The position numbers and the translations under genes are program-made. 64,000 nt of DNA from Kalaharituber pfeilii. Its lineage: Eukaryota; Ascomycota; Pezizomycetes; Pezizales; Pezizaceae. Positions 24,801-36,934 of the stretch are shown one piece after another. The first letter of the stretch is position 1; each line of letters starts with the position of its first letter. The notes under the pieces are model-generated. The model saw only the letters and a program-made list of their open reading frames with translations. It did not search any database and was not told where the DNA came from. The DNA is taken from assembly GCA_015179045.1 (NCBI GenBank), contig WHUZ01000053.1, forward strand, positions 62,001 to 126,000. The letters are read 5' to 3'.

Positions 24801-26612
24801 GCTGCCCCTTCGAAATTCTGGAGTTTGATATTGATCAGCAAAAATAACCAAGTGAAGGGATAGAAGGGGGGGGGATGGATAGAGAAATAATAAATAATCA
24901 TAATAGAATAGCAATAATGAATAATTGAATAAATAAAATAAAAAAATAAAAAAGGCGACGCACATGCATTTAATTTTCTTCTTTCGGCATGCTATGCATG
25001 CCTGGGGAAGGCGTTGTCGTGCCTTGCCTGCCTTCGTCAACCCCCATTCCTTGTTTACCCGCACTCCGTCCACGAACGCCGGCAAATCATCCTCATCAAT
25101 CTCCTCTGGGTTGAGTCGTGTCGAGCTCCGCTTCCTTGGGATGCCTTGTCTATTATTACCACCCTTCATAGAGTATTTCCGCTTCTTTCCTTCTGGCGTT
25201 CCAGAATCTGCACGACCGTTACCTCCATACATATCCTCATTCTCGGTGTCTTGATCAGAACCACCTCCAGTTGATGGCCCTACGGAGCCACCGTTATCCT
25301 CTGTTTTCACCCGTTTCGATGGTGGTTCAATGTTCTCTAACAGCATTTGTTTCGATTGAAGTAGTGATGGGCCCGGAGCAGGAGGTAATGGGGGTGATGC
25401 ACCGTAGTGCTGGGGTATACCCCGTGGTAAAACGCTTTGGTCTGCCACCATACTGCCCGGAACATGGGCAGGCCTGGATAGGAAATCCATGCCCCTTGAC
25501 CCAGGAACACTGTTATGCATTGGATTAGGCATCATCTCATCGTGATGGGACATATCTTGACTACCAATATGAGAGGGATGGAGCCTGTAGTTTTGGCTTC
25601 TTGAATCGGCGGCGGTGGAAAAGTAGTGGGGGTGCTGCATGTGAGACATCCGGCTAGGGTCTTGGGGCGGGGACATTGTTGTTGAGGAGCCAGACGGGGT
25701 ATGGGAGTCCCTTCGTGGCTCCGACTGCAAGCCCAGAGTGGGTGGATGGGGTGCGGTGTGTCTTCTTTCGAGCTGGTTGGGATACGGTGCCGCTGCGTTT
25801 GGGATTCGAAACTCAAAGCTGGCTGGGAATGGCCGCGAAAACTCCACCGGACCACCTGACGGCCGCGCGTACGGGCTGGTGGGGCCAGGCACCGGATAGC
25901 CAGTGCTATTACTGCTGGAACCTGTGCTGTACTCCTGGTGAGGAGCGTGGAAGGCCCGGGACATGTCGGGCTGCACGGGCGGCTGGAGGGCGGCGGGATG
26001 CTGCTGCTGGAGGGGGCGCTCGGGCGGGGAGGAGTACGGGCGCGCATCGAACGACTCGCGCTCCCGCCCCAGGTATGCGGTATGCAGCGGGCGGAAGTCT
26101 GGGGACGGCATGCCCGGCGGCGAGTGGCCCAGCTCACGGTGCACGATGGGGACGGGAGGCTCGAGGGCGGCGCGGTGATCGGCGGGCGACCGCTGCGGGT
26201 GCCAGCCTGAGCCTGGGCCGAGGTGTGTGTCCGGCGGGGCGCGCGGGGAGACGGGCGACTCCGCTGCGGCGCTCGAGTGCGGGAGCGGGTGCGTGTGCGT
26301 GTGCGGGTGCGGGTGCGTGTGCTGGTGCTGGTACTGGGGCTGGTGCTGGTGCTGCGGCTGGTGCTGGAGCTGGGGCTGGTGCTGGTGCTGGTGCTGGTGC
26401 TGGTGCTGGTGCTGGTGCTGGTGCTGGTGCTGGTGCTGGTGCTGGTGCTGGTGCTGCGGTGGCGGGCGGGCGGGGCGGGCGCGGGGCTGGGCGGGGTGGT
26501 GCTGCTGCTGCTGCTGCTGCTGCTGGTGCCGCTGCTGCTGATGCGGCGGGGGGGGCCTCAGGCCTGGCCGGCCGCTGTGGGGGAGGCCGGCCGCGGCGGG
26601 GGGGGGCTGCAT
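21808..26612 (-). CDS. Large Zn2Cys6 transcription factor with fungal-specific TF domain
   Basis: A sequence-specific DNA-binding regulator of the Gal4-type binuclear zinc class, nuclear. Exons 26612-24964, 24817-23683 and 23619-21808 join in frame to 1531 aa. The six zinc cysteines are C539, C542, C549, C558, C561 and C568 (CIACRKKKIKC...CEKCRQQNMVC), split by the 146-nt first intron. A fungal_trans (PF04082-type) domain follows at about residues 775-1100 (VDLYFTHVYSQHYPFLHRNTF, MRRTYWSYYLMDR). The intron at 23620-23682 interrupts YYLMD/RLNSYGVARPF. The N-terminal 500 residues are very low-complexity: poly-Q, alternating Gln-His, Pro/Ala repeats. The start chosen is the first in-frame ATG; the open frame extends upstream to 27149 without an ATG, so an additional 5' exon is possible. 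The tail is acidic and Ser-rich. The regulated pathway is unknown. Confidence 0.9.
26377..26454 (-). repeat. Hexanucleotide array encoding alternating Gln-His
   Basis: A near-perfect GGTGCT array on the plus strand (CAGCAC-type on the coding strand) encodes a (QH)n tract in the N-terminal region of the Zn2Cys6 factor. Such arrays vary in copy number between strains. Confidence 0.85.
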
Positions 26613-29600
26613 CGCCGCCGGCCACGGGGCGTCGTGCGCGTGTGCCGCAGCCGGGTGCGGCGCCTGGGGCGCGGGCGTGGGCGTGGGCGCGGGCGCGGGC
26701 GCGGGCGCCGGCGCGGGCGGGGGCGGGGGCGGGGCGGGCTCGACGACGCACGCAGCGCTGGCACCGTACAGCTCGCGCTGCGGCTCGGCGGCGGGTGGTG
26801 GGGTTGCGCCCCGTCGATTGGTCGCCGCGGCCTCCCCTCCACGCTCGAGAAACCGCTGCTGCCGCTCCCCCTCCTCCTCCTCCTCCTCCTCCTCCTCCTG
26901 CTGCTGCTGCTGCTGCTGCTGCTCTCCGCAGCCACCCACGGCCGCCAAGTAACCTGCGCTGCGCAGCTGCACCGCTGCAACCTCGCACTGCAAACCTCCC
27001 CCCCCCCCGCCCCCCGCGGACCAGATTATGGTGCCTGTGTGCGCCTGCTTTGTGCCGACGCCTGCTCCTGCTGCCCCCAAATACCCAAATACCTCCCGCC
27101 GGCCTTGTCCAACCCCCCGCTCAGTGGCCGTCGCAGTCCTAATCGGCACACTGCCTGCTGTATTCCTCGGCCCTGCGTATGCAATTTGCGCCTGTCCGCT
27201 CGCGGCTCTGTCGCTCTATCAAAAACTTGTACCCCAAAGTCACAGTCACAGTCGAAACGTCTCCTCCACTTCCCGCTGCCCTCCAAACGCTGGCTGCTCC
27301 AGAACAAAACAAACAATAACCCTACCAACCAGCCTCCGACTTCCTCTCCGCCGCCGTAATATGAACGCTCCCCCCCCCCCCGAATTTATAATATCGCAAT
27401 TCGCACTTTGAATATGCACCCGCAGTCTGTCCCAGGATTGTACCGAATGGCCTCTGCGTCGCCTCTGCTGCTGCAAGTCACTTTGGAAGGATGTGAATTC
27501 TCCGAGTCCTTAATACCCAACTTGGTCGAATAACTGATAACACAGTCGATGGCTGTGTCCCCTGCTTGCTAGGTGGTGGTTGCGTACTTTGTGCTGACAC
27601 CCAATATCTCGGACCCCCAATCGTTGCTTTTTTTCCTTTTTTCCCTTCTTCTTTTGTTTGCTTCTCCTCAAAAGGCACCAACCATGAACCCTTTTAAAAA
27701 GCAAGCAAGCATGAACAGCTATGTCACCACCGTTGTAAGGCGAGGTGGGCCGAATTTGTTCTTGCTAGATCTAGCAACCCTCCCCGAAATGGGAAACGTA
27801 ACCGCTGAAAAGGGCTATCGGTACGACTACTACTGCTGGGGCTAGTCCTTCGGGAGGACGTCGATCTGAACTGCGGAGACAGACTCTCGGGCGGGATGAA
27901 GGATGGAGGGGCGAGGGGGAAGGGGGCAGGAGGGGAGATTATTGGTGGGAGGTTAGAGAGTTTGTAGGCGGCGTGTTCACAAAGGGTATGGGTGAGCCTC
28001 TTGATACTGGGGTAAGAGTGACTTTGGGGTAAATCTTAGGCGAACCGCAAGTCAGGTATTATCTCAAATTGTGCTCACCCACAATCTATCCTGCTAATAG
28101 CCACCCCACCCCCCCTTCCCCCCCTTCCCCCCCTCTCCCCCCCTCTCCCCTATTCTCGACTAGTTGCTCGTGACGAGAACCTCCTTTTGTCCTTGACCTT
28201 GATGCTACCGCCGATTTGGGAGGCCTCGATATCATCTACATCCTACTGCACCAATTCCTCAATCAATAGATACAGGACCTGGACTTGGTTGTTACCACTT
28301 TTCAAATGCATGGCGACCATCCCGATGTCCAGCCAGCCATTGGTATTGAATTGGGTAAGGTGGCAGATGGTAGGCCCCCAAGCTGTATCAAACGCAGAAA
28401 TCGTGTCAGGTATTCGAGCTTGCGACTCCTCGTAAGCTCCATGCACTGCCAAAAGGCCCCCTCCATAGAATGAACCCTCATTCTCCTCCCCTGCAGAGCT
28501 CCAGGGAGGTAGCCAATCTCCAGCAAGCACAACTCAAGGGTAGCAGTTCAATCCCTGCAAGCACTGCTCTCTTTTCGCTTCGCATGTGTCACTCTAAATA
28601 AGTGCCCAAACTGACGGTTATGTAGCGTACAGTAGTGAGAACACGGTGTATTCCCGCAGTGCGCAAAAAGCCTGCAGCAAACTTTTCTCGGGAGAGGCAT
28701 AGTCCATCCGCGGTACGCGCACGCAGCACAGGGCGCCCGCAGCACAGAGCGCGGTAGCTCGGGCAAGCAGGACCGGTATGCTCTTCACGACCAGTTGTCT
28801 GCTTAAGCCGTTATGAGGAGGGCAATGACGGACCCAAACAGATGACATACATACGCACACCACCGTTACTCTGCTGAACAAAGTTGCCTGCGACGTGTAC
28901 AGGCTAGTGGAATTCAAGATAAGCATCACACCAAACTTGGTTAATTTCGCATTGCGCGCGTGGGTTGCCTTCCGCCCCGATACGACCCGCAGGACTGGTG
29001 GTTGGGGTTCCCCATTTGGCTGACACACATTCGTCTCATGGCATGAATGTACGGGCCGAACGCCAAGTGCCCCCCTTCATATCCCCCCGCCCTGGTCATG
29101 GCATCATAAAATGCTCCTGCGGGAGGATCCGGTGGCCCGAATAAGTTAGGGTAAATGCAGGAAAAAAAAAGAAAAAGAAAACAAGGGGTATCCTGGCTGG
29201 CTGTCAGCTCGGACTGGGTAGTCTGGACGATGTCAGCAAAGGAAGTACCCCTACCAATTGGCTTGGGAGGATAGGAATGTTTGCGGAGATCGAACAAAGA
29301 AAGGGCTACAATAATTACTGCAACTTCCAATTCGAGTGCCCTGGGGTCCCCGCCTATGAATGCCGCCAAAAGTTACCTCGCTTTATCCGCCTGGTTCCCC
29401 CCATACATGTAAAGATGGGGCTGTACTACAACACATTCTCTGGCCTTGAGGGGTTACTCATTAACGTTTCTGTGGGAAGAATGGACAGTGCTGAGTTCCC
29501 TCGATCAGCTTGCACAGTTGATCCCACATGCAATTAAACCCAAATGTAACGCATCGACCCGAATAATCACCCTAAACAAAATTCCAGCAACGTTGCGGTG

Positions 29601-31294
29601 AACTTAGAAGTTATGATAGCTTGGGTACATCAGGTCATGAGATATCTTGCCGTTAGGCCAATTTGTAATTTCCACTGGTCATAACTTTTATGAAAGTTTG
29701 CTTTTTCGTCCTTGAGGGCGCTTCGAGAAATCCTAAAGTATCACTGGGGATTGCTTTGACTCGATATGGTTGAAGCCCAAGTCGAAAACCTCTTCCTGTT
29801 TGCTTTTTTTGCAGCAACCACTCGGCTAGAGCCCCATCTTCTGAATTTGGTCCACGTGCACATCCGAATCCCTACCAAAGATCGACAGCCAAAGTTAAGT
29901 TCATATAATAAGCGCAAACCGGTAGGGTTAGATTTCCTCATTTCTCGCACCCAGAATCTTGTTTCTCTATGTTGACGCTGAGTATTCTGGTTAGATCGCG
30001 CCCAACAACTAAAGAAGTACGAAGTGAGACAGCGTATCATAGCCGCCTTACGTTAAGGCAACCTTAACAGATCCCCATTGGGACTGTGAACTCTCGTCTA
30101 ATGCGCGTAATGTGAGCGTGGAGTGATATCATGGTGGAGTGCACAATTACCTAAGGAAATCAAACGACATACTCGGGTACATATCGACGTTCATTACCAA
30201 ATAATGACTTAGTGCGTACATTAATCTCGCCGCCGGACATTCTAAAGCAACCATAACTATTTAAGCGAGCACTGAATACCAATTTCGGATTTTCGTACAC
30301 GGTGTAATTCCATTTTCTGTTAGAGATATTCAGGAACCATTGGTTGTTGCTTTTATTTTAGTCCCATCTTTTATTTGTTCTTGGAGTGGATGACTTTAAA
30401 AGTCTCAGATTTCCAGATTCTCAAATTTGTCAGCACGCGCCAGCGCTATTACAATTAGAAGGCAAGTACTTTATGCACCTATGATTGCATGCAAAATTAT
30501 CTACACTATCGCTCACACAACCACAACTTTTTAGCACTCTTGAATGGCAATAAAGACATTGCCAGGGAGTGCAACCTTGTGGATTTTGTAATGCTGCTCG
30601 AGTCAATAAAATCTTCGCTTAATCTAAAGACCCAATAGGCTCAAGCAAATTAATAAAAGAGCATCTTTGAACGTATCATCTGTATGAGTGGCGTAGACGT
30701 GTATTTCGTTATTAATTCAAGTGGTGTGCTACGGCCAGAGGCCGAAAATAATAGTCTGGGCACGAGAACAGTGGTGTGCCATATTATTTAATTTTTGGTG
30801 TTGAGGTTAGATATGCAAATTACAAGATATGCAGTTTTAATTTTATGTCGCCTAACCTCTTTTGTTCGTCTGTGAAAAATTTCTGTGAATCTGGAATCTG
30901 GCAGAGGGGGGGTGGGGTGGTCTGGACGGGGGGTTGAAAATTTTCTGGGAGATCTTGCAATGATAAGCCTGTGAATCTGTGAATCTCCACCTATGGGCAG
31001 TCAAGAACGACGCCCCTGATGTGCGAATGCACAAAAAGACCTGCGACTTGAAGTACTTGTATCTTATAATTAGCCTAATGATATCACCACCATGCTTTAA
31101 AGCACATCATCGGATCTAAGTACTTAAATACTCTACAGCCTATTGCACAGTTTCTATTGCAGTCTAGCTTGGTCCAATCGCGTATCATGCCATTATGGAA
31201 GTGCATGAGAGAAGTAACTCGTGAGCTCTGAATTCAGTTGATCGAACCACTCTTGAGAAACTATCTGTCCAATCAGGACTGTGCTTACCGCAAG
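26613..31294. other. Intergenic region upstream of the transcription factor
   Basis: The first kilobase is GC-rich and C-rich (C runs near 27,000 and 27,370) and probably holds the promoter and leader of the minus-strand regulator. A CCCCCTT-type simple repeat lies at about 28,097-28,155. A 53-codon ATG frame (27,684-27,845, with a good CACCAACC context) has no recognisable relatives. From about 29.5 kb onward the region is AT-rich and contains dispersed repeat copies. Confidence 0.5.
30721..30779 (+). mobile_element. 41-bp insert with 9-bp flanking repeats carrying the dispersed motif
   Basis: GTGGTGTGC occurs at 30721-30729 and 30771-30779. Between them, 30730-30770 carries the family core GGCCGAAAATAATAGTCTGG and ends with CACGAGAACA. 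The exact fit of the repeat edge to the insert end suggests a target-site duplication of 9 bp, as made by Mutator-like transposases. The element is far too short to be autonomous. Confidence 0.5.
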
Positions 31295-31948
31295 TACAGT
31301 CTTACCTTGCTATAACGAAACGTCGTTATAACAAGGTTTTCATTATAAATTATTGAGTGGCAAACTAGTCAGAATGCTTGGCAGATAAGTAGAGATTCTT
31401 TAGTAGCTGAACTCTCAGCAATAGACTTTAATTCCGCAGTTTTACTGTTGAAGGAAATAATTTAAGTAGAAAATAGTTGAACATGATATTGTAAATATCT
31501 ATATCAACACACTCAGAGAAGAATATCTACAAAATGTTTAGGCATTGAGGAAGCTAGAGAAGCAATAATTATGCAAAAAGAGATTAGAGCCAAAAACATC
31601 AAAAAGAAACCTAGCTGAGTTATAAAAGTAATTTGTAGATAAAAAGATGTAACACCAACATAATTATAGTGTGTGAAATGTTTTCCAGTAGTGAGTAGAA
31701 GATTCAGAGGTGACAGTAGACAAGTACTTTGATTAGTCATGTATTTCATAGCTGCTTTTCATTATAGCAAGGGTAATTTGTATGCAGATGGAAATAACTT
31801 CATTCCTATCTCATTTTCGTTGCTTTATTTAGGGGAGTTTCATATTAGCAAGGGGCATTTGAGTGCAAACTGGATGAAGGTGCCACGACATTTCAGTATA
31901 ACAAGGTTTTAGCTATAACGGGGTTCGTTATTGCAAGGTAAGACTGTA
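31295..31948. mobile_element. 650-bp MITE, Tc1/mariner-pogo type, flanked by TA
   Basis: The termini at 31297 and 31946 are inverted copies. The left reads CAGTCTTACCTTGC-T-ATAACGAA and the right complement has A in place of the single T, so 22 of the first 23 bases match. A TA dinucleotide flanks each end (31295-31296, 31947-31948), the insertion signature of Tc1/mariner elements. Subterminal CGTTATAACAAGG-like blocks recur inside both ends. The interior is AT-rich and encodes no transposase, only a 78-codon frame of hydrophobic composition. It is a non-autonomous copy. Confidence 0.88.
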
Positions 31949-33836
31949 TGTATTTCAAGGACTCCCCATTAATATGCGTCAATATGGAAGCTATGTGCAT
32001 GCGTACACCCTCGTTTTCTCCCATTAATTTTTTCTTCTTTGATTGTTCTTAATTTCAGCATCGCTGATTGCGATGAAGTCGACAAGGACTAACGGATGAT
32101 TTGGGAGCCTGCTTGATTTTATCTTTCCACCTCGAATGGTGGTCCCTAGCATGAGGCTAAGTGGTACCACGATTCTATTAGGTCGTAGGAATATGTTCAA
32201 TAATAAATATATAACCTCATGCCTTAGAAATATTCCCAAGTACTTACCTGTCAGATCTGACGAAGCATAATATGTGCATTACAGGCTATCAAGGCAACCA
32301 ACCCTTGTGTCCAGAGAAAGAGATGGCAAGTGATACTCAGTAGAACGTTATGATTATTGATTCTGAGTAAGGATTTGTCCGGACCAGCAAGAAGCCGATA
32401 GAGCTGGCTGCTCAATCCCTAAGTGTACAAGACTAACACGGATGTGGTATCCCACATATCACTGGCATCGGAGAACTACGAGGAGTAGTGCAACCAGACT
32501 AATCGGAGAACCAGGACAAGGCGACCAGATGTGGGATGGGTCGATCTTGGACTCCCTAACCTGCATGCCGCGCTCCACTAAGTCTAGGGAGAATTTGGCG
32601 AGCAATTATTACTCACCAAGTGGTGGGAGTTAGCTTCATTGTACTCGCACAGAAACGGTGGCGCGTGCTTGCAATAGTTCAGTAAACGCTTGGTGGAGTG
32701 AATGCTATTGATTATGTCGATCTCCCGACACCGAGATATATCCGACTAATACCGGTGTTACCTTCGGACATCCCAACATACCACGTCTCATACCAAACCC
32801 CAGCCAATGTCCAACACGAACTACGAATGCATAAACGCAATGGGGGTATATAATCTTACAACTATAGTATCACATCCAATAAGCTACGGGCATTATGACA
32901 TCTAGCCCATGCGAACATACTGTGTAGAATAATTGGCTTGAATTATAGAGTAATCATGTGTACTTATGTATTGTACCCGACTATAGCGGGCGGGTGAATG
33001 ACCCGCAGCTGAAAGAAACTTCTTACCATACAACGAATATAAGGCAGGCTCTGTCCACGCAGATAAGCTGAGCTAGCTCGGATTACAATCCGTATTCGAG
33101 ACCGTAAGCTGGATAGTATTTGATGCTCGTAATCTCGCAAACTAGACCAAGTGGAGCAGCATGACATCTGCAGCCCGTTTCGCTCTGTTCGCCTCATATG
33201 GGACCCTGTCTCAAGAGGAATTAGAGTGCTGATCGATGTTGCATACTCACGTCAGCTATGTTATGTAATTTTGAAACACTCTGTGCATCTGTATTGTAGC
33301 CGCCATAATCCGCGGGCCTCGGAAAACTCCTATAGATGACGTTGGTTGGAAATTTTCTGCCAGATTGAGACTGAAGTTCTATCAATCATTAAAAAAAAAA
33401 AAACCGCTTTGAGATTACCGTCTCTTAATACCCTGTACCCATTTGTTGCAGGCTCGAGCTCTGGGCGGGAGCGGCTGGGCACGAGACTGCAGGTAGTTCA
33501 ATCTGGGACAACCAGACTAATGGCGGGATTAGTTTGGGGCGGGATTGCGTAAGGTATGTACTCTACTCTATTATGATGTAGTAGAGCCGCATCCTACAGT
33601 AGTCCGCACCCAAAGATTCACTATTTCTTGGCAAGGAGAGCAATATGGTGACATGGTGTGTCAGGGCATACCCTAGTCCTAAACTCCACACACGGCACAC
33701 TACCAAAATTTCAAACTCACCACCAAAAAAGAGATACTGGCGAAAGTTGATGGCCTAGGAAAAGCCGACCCATTACCAAATTCGCCGCCCGCCGAGTAAC
33801 CCCTACAGGACCCCTCGACAAGACTCCAAAGGAACA
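31949..33836. other. Intergenic region with repeat fragments
   Basis: There is no gene. A 25-bp segment at 32477-32501 repeats 9901-9925 with one mismatch (core AGTGCAACCAGACTA). A related fragment is at about 33,475-33,520. The last few hundred bases are the promoter region of the L4 gene. Confidence 0.5.
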
Positions 33837-35136
33837 ATGGTATGTCACTGCTGTCACGATGCATTCCTGCTCAATTTCCATGAGTTTTTCTACTGGAGAT
33901 GAAATACTCACTATGTCATGCCTGCTGTGACTGTACTAGACTACCCGTCCCACCGTTTCTATCCTCGATGGCGAGGGAAAGCCAGTCGACTCCACCCCAC
34001 TCCCTGCCGTCTTCAAGGCCCCAATCCGCCCTGACATCGTCCAGTCCGTCCACACTGGTTTGAACAAAAACAGGAGGCAGCCATATGCTGTGAGCGAGAA
34101 GGCTGGTCACCAGACCTCTGCTGAGTCTTGGGGAACTGGTATGCATGCCCTCCATCTTTCGCCTTGGTGTCCCTGGCATTAAACCTATTTACTAACTTTC
34201 TCTCCTCCAGGTCGTGCCGTCGCTCGTATTCCCCGTGTCTCTGGTGGAGGCACCCACCGTGCCGGTCAAGCCGCGTTTGGCAACCAGTGCCGTTCTGGCC
34301 GTATGTTCGCTCCAACAAAAGTATGGCGCAAATGGCATGTCAAGGTCCCGCAGAACCAACGCCGTTTCGCTACCACCTCCGCCGTCGCTGCCTCCTCCGT
34401 TCCAGCACTCGTCCTCGCCCGCGGCCACCGCATCGAGAAGGTCCCAGAATTCCCCCTCGTTATCTCCCCCTCGACATTTACTGCTCCCATTACCAAAACC
34501 CGTCAGGCCGTCGCTCTTCTCAAAGCCCTTGGCGCCTACCCTGATGTTGTCAAGGTCACCAAATCCAAGAAACTACGTGCCGGCAAAGGCAAGCTTCGTA
34601 ACCGCCGCCACCGCCAGCGCCGCGGCCCACTGATCGTCTTCAATCCCGAATCTCCCGAGTCGGCTGCTCTCGTCAAGGCCTTCCGTAACGTCCCTGGCGT
34701 TGAAACCACCTCTGTCAACGCCCTCAACCTCCTTCAGCTCGCCCCAGGTGGCCATCTCGGCCGCTTCGTCATATGGACCGACTCTGCCTTTAAGGCCCTC
34801 AACGAGATCTATGGCACTACTACTACCCCATCCGTCCTCAAGAAAAACTACCTTCTCCCGTCCAACATAATTTCCAACGCAGACATTGGCCGCCTTATCA
34901 ACAGCACTGAAGTCCAGAGCATTGTGCGCCCAGCCAAGGGCGGCAAGCTCCAGAAGCGTGGATGCGTCCAGAAGAAGAACCCGTTGAAAAACAGGCAGGT
35001 GCTACTTCGGCTGAATCCATATGCCGCTGCGTACAGCAAAGAGAAGCTGGGGCAGAAGAAGGAGGACGTGAATAAGAAGGACAGAGTATACACGGAAGGA
35101 TCGGAGTTTGCAAAGGTCCTGCAGGATACGGAATAA
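33837..35136 (+). CDS. RPL4: 60S ribosomal protein L4 (uL4)
   Basis: This is a structural protein of the large ribosomal subunit whose loop lines the exit tunnel. There are three exons: 33837-33839 (the ATG alone), 33940-34138 and 34211-35136, for 375 aa. Family signatures are [22 protein letters not shown] (here [19 protein letters not shown]), [39 protein letters not shown] and [22 protein letters not shown]. The first intron (33840-33939, GTATGT...TAG) falls directly after the start codon, and the second (34139-34210) is phase 1. The second exon reads [18 protein letters not shown], a normal L4 N-terminus, which supports the one-codon first exon. Codon use is C-ending and biased, as expected for a highly expressed gene. 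Confidence 0.97.
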
Positions 35137-35706
35137 GGGAGTCATTCTGGAACTGTTGTCACGTGTGAGTGTGTGGGTGCGTGTGTTGGTTGGGTGTTAA
35201 TGTTTTGTTTTTTTCCCTCCTGAATCTTACTCGTTCACGGTGCGATTGTTTCATGTTTGCTTTTTGATTTAGTCTTGTGTGTATGTATGTGGGTTGCTTC
35301 ATGACGCTCGGTTGCTCTCTAAAAGAAATGGGTTTCTTTTCTCCATCATTTCATTTCGCTTCCTAAGCGAAGAAAGGAAAAAGGAAAAACGAAAAATAAA
35401 TTATACAAGGCCAATATTTTATCTTGACTTTGAATACTCAAATGATAATCTCAGGCCTTCTGTTCCGTTTCTGCCCTCCATCCTCTTTCTGCTCCCCATA
35501 TGCGACACGATGCAACGTACGCAAAAATGAATAAGGTAAGAAATGCTAATGAGAATACGAGGCCAAGTCAAGATTCTTTAAGGAAAAAAAAAAAAAAAAA
35601 AGACAAAACAAACCTTGTATCTATCTTTCGCACCTTTTCTGTCATCTGGAGGTGGGGAAGCCGTCTCAATGAATTTTTTTTTTTTTTTTTTTAAATTTTA
35701 AATTTC

Positions 35707-35739
<33 letters not shown>

Positions 35740-36934
35740 CTTTTTTTCTTCCTTCTTCTTTAGTCTTTGCAACCTTTGAATTTCGGAGACAGATGGTACC
35801 TAGATAGGTAGTTGGAAGAGAATAGAAAAAAAAAAGACAAGGGCGGACACGGACAATTCTCGGGGAATGAAATAAAGGGCAAAATTCAACATTCAAAATT
35901 CAAAAAGAAAACGATCAAATGAAAAAACAAATAAACATCAAATTAAAAAAAAAAACTACACACGGGATTTATTCATTGCATAAATTTGAGGATCACAAAA
36001 AAAAAAAAAAAAGAAAAAGATTCGTAAAATTTCCGTTTAGGTGCGTAGTTCTCACACCGGAACTTATCATAGGTAAGTACCCTGCTGGCTATTTAGATTT
36101 GATTTATTTTTCTATTTTTGTAAAATGCCCATTTTTGCAAGTTAGTGTACTTGGTACTGTTTGTTCAGGGTAACGCGTTGCCTGGTCATACCCAGTAGGC
36201 CTTGCGCAACAACAAATACAGACACACATGAATAATATACACAGCAGCACCTCTCTCCAAACACCAAGCTCCTCTAAATATGTACCCACTCTATGAATCG
36301 TTCAAAGCAAGTTAAAATGTGAAAAAGTCGAACATAACGTTGGAGGTATTCGAAGTTGACTTTGACGATTTCGTTAAACCCAATTATTCTGCTCATTCAC
36401 AATTCCGCACGAATGAAATTGATACCGTTAGATAGCTCCAGAGTTCCTCTAACGGTTTATGCTACGTACAAGGTTTCCATCTTCTCTGGATCCAGGGATA
36501 TCGCTGTGGGAAAAAAGCGTTGAAGTCAGCTTTGAATCCCCTTGTATTAAGACAGACAGACATCTTTATTTTATCTCTAGCAACTCTCAATATCTCCGGC
36601 GCGCTCTATTTGCCTCTACATTATGCACTTTTATCCGATGCATTACTTTTTCCCCGGCTAGCCACAATGCGGTACCGCAATCTCTAAGTAGAGCTACATC
36701 ATAGAAGCACCTATTCACCACAGCCAGCATGACAGCAGTACAAAAAACAAAGGATGTAGAACAAATGGTAGTCTCATACACACATTAACATTTTGATTCT
36801 TTTTCCATTCCGTAAAAGGCGTATTCAAGCCTCAGTCTTGTAACCCAAACCCAAACCCAGTAAGCAAAAACAAAAAAGAGGAAAAAGAGTCAGCGATCTT
36901 GAGTCATTTAACACATTCGTATTTTTCCCCCACC
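35137..36934. other. Intergenic region between converging genes, with A/T tracts
   Basis: It contains the 3' flanks of RPL4 (+) and STE23 (-). It holds several long A and T runs (35582-35600, 35677-35692, TTTTC repeats 35,706-35,745, 35,996-36,012). No coding sequence is supported. Confidence 0.55.

Noticed and set aside
25676..27359. Long plus-strand frames (up to 488 codons) rich in Gly-Ala or Leu-Val repeats
   Set aside because: They are antisense translations of the hexanucleotide and GC-rich low-complexity coding region of the minus-strand Zn2Cys6 factor.
27573..27845. Short frame with ATG at 27684 in strong context
   Set aside because: Only 53 codons from the ATG, no homologue recognised, hydrophobic upstream part is translation of a T-rich tract. 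Could be a small gene, but unsupported.
33925..33932. HomolD-like octamer TGTGACTG beside RPL4
   Set aside because: It lies inside the first intron, not upstream of the transcription start, and an 8-mer is easily found by chance.
34214..34633. Alternative 139-codon plus frame over RPL4
   Set aside because: Shadow of the strongly biased RPL4 coding frame.
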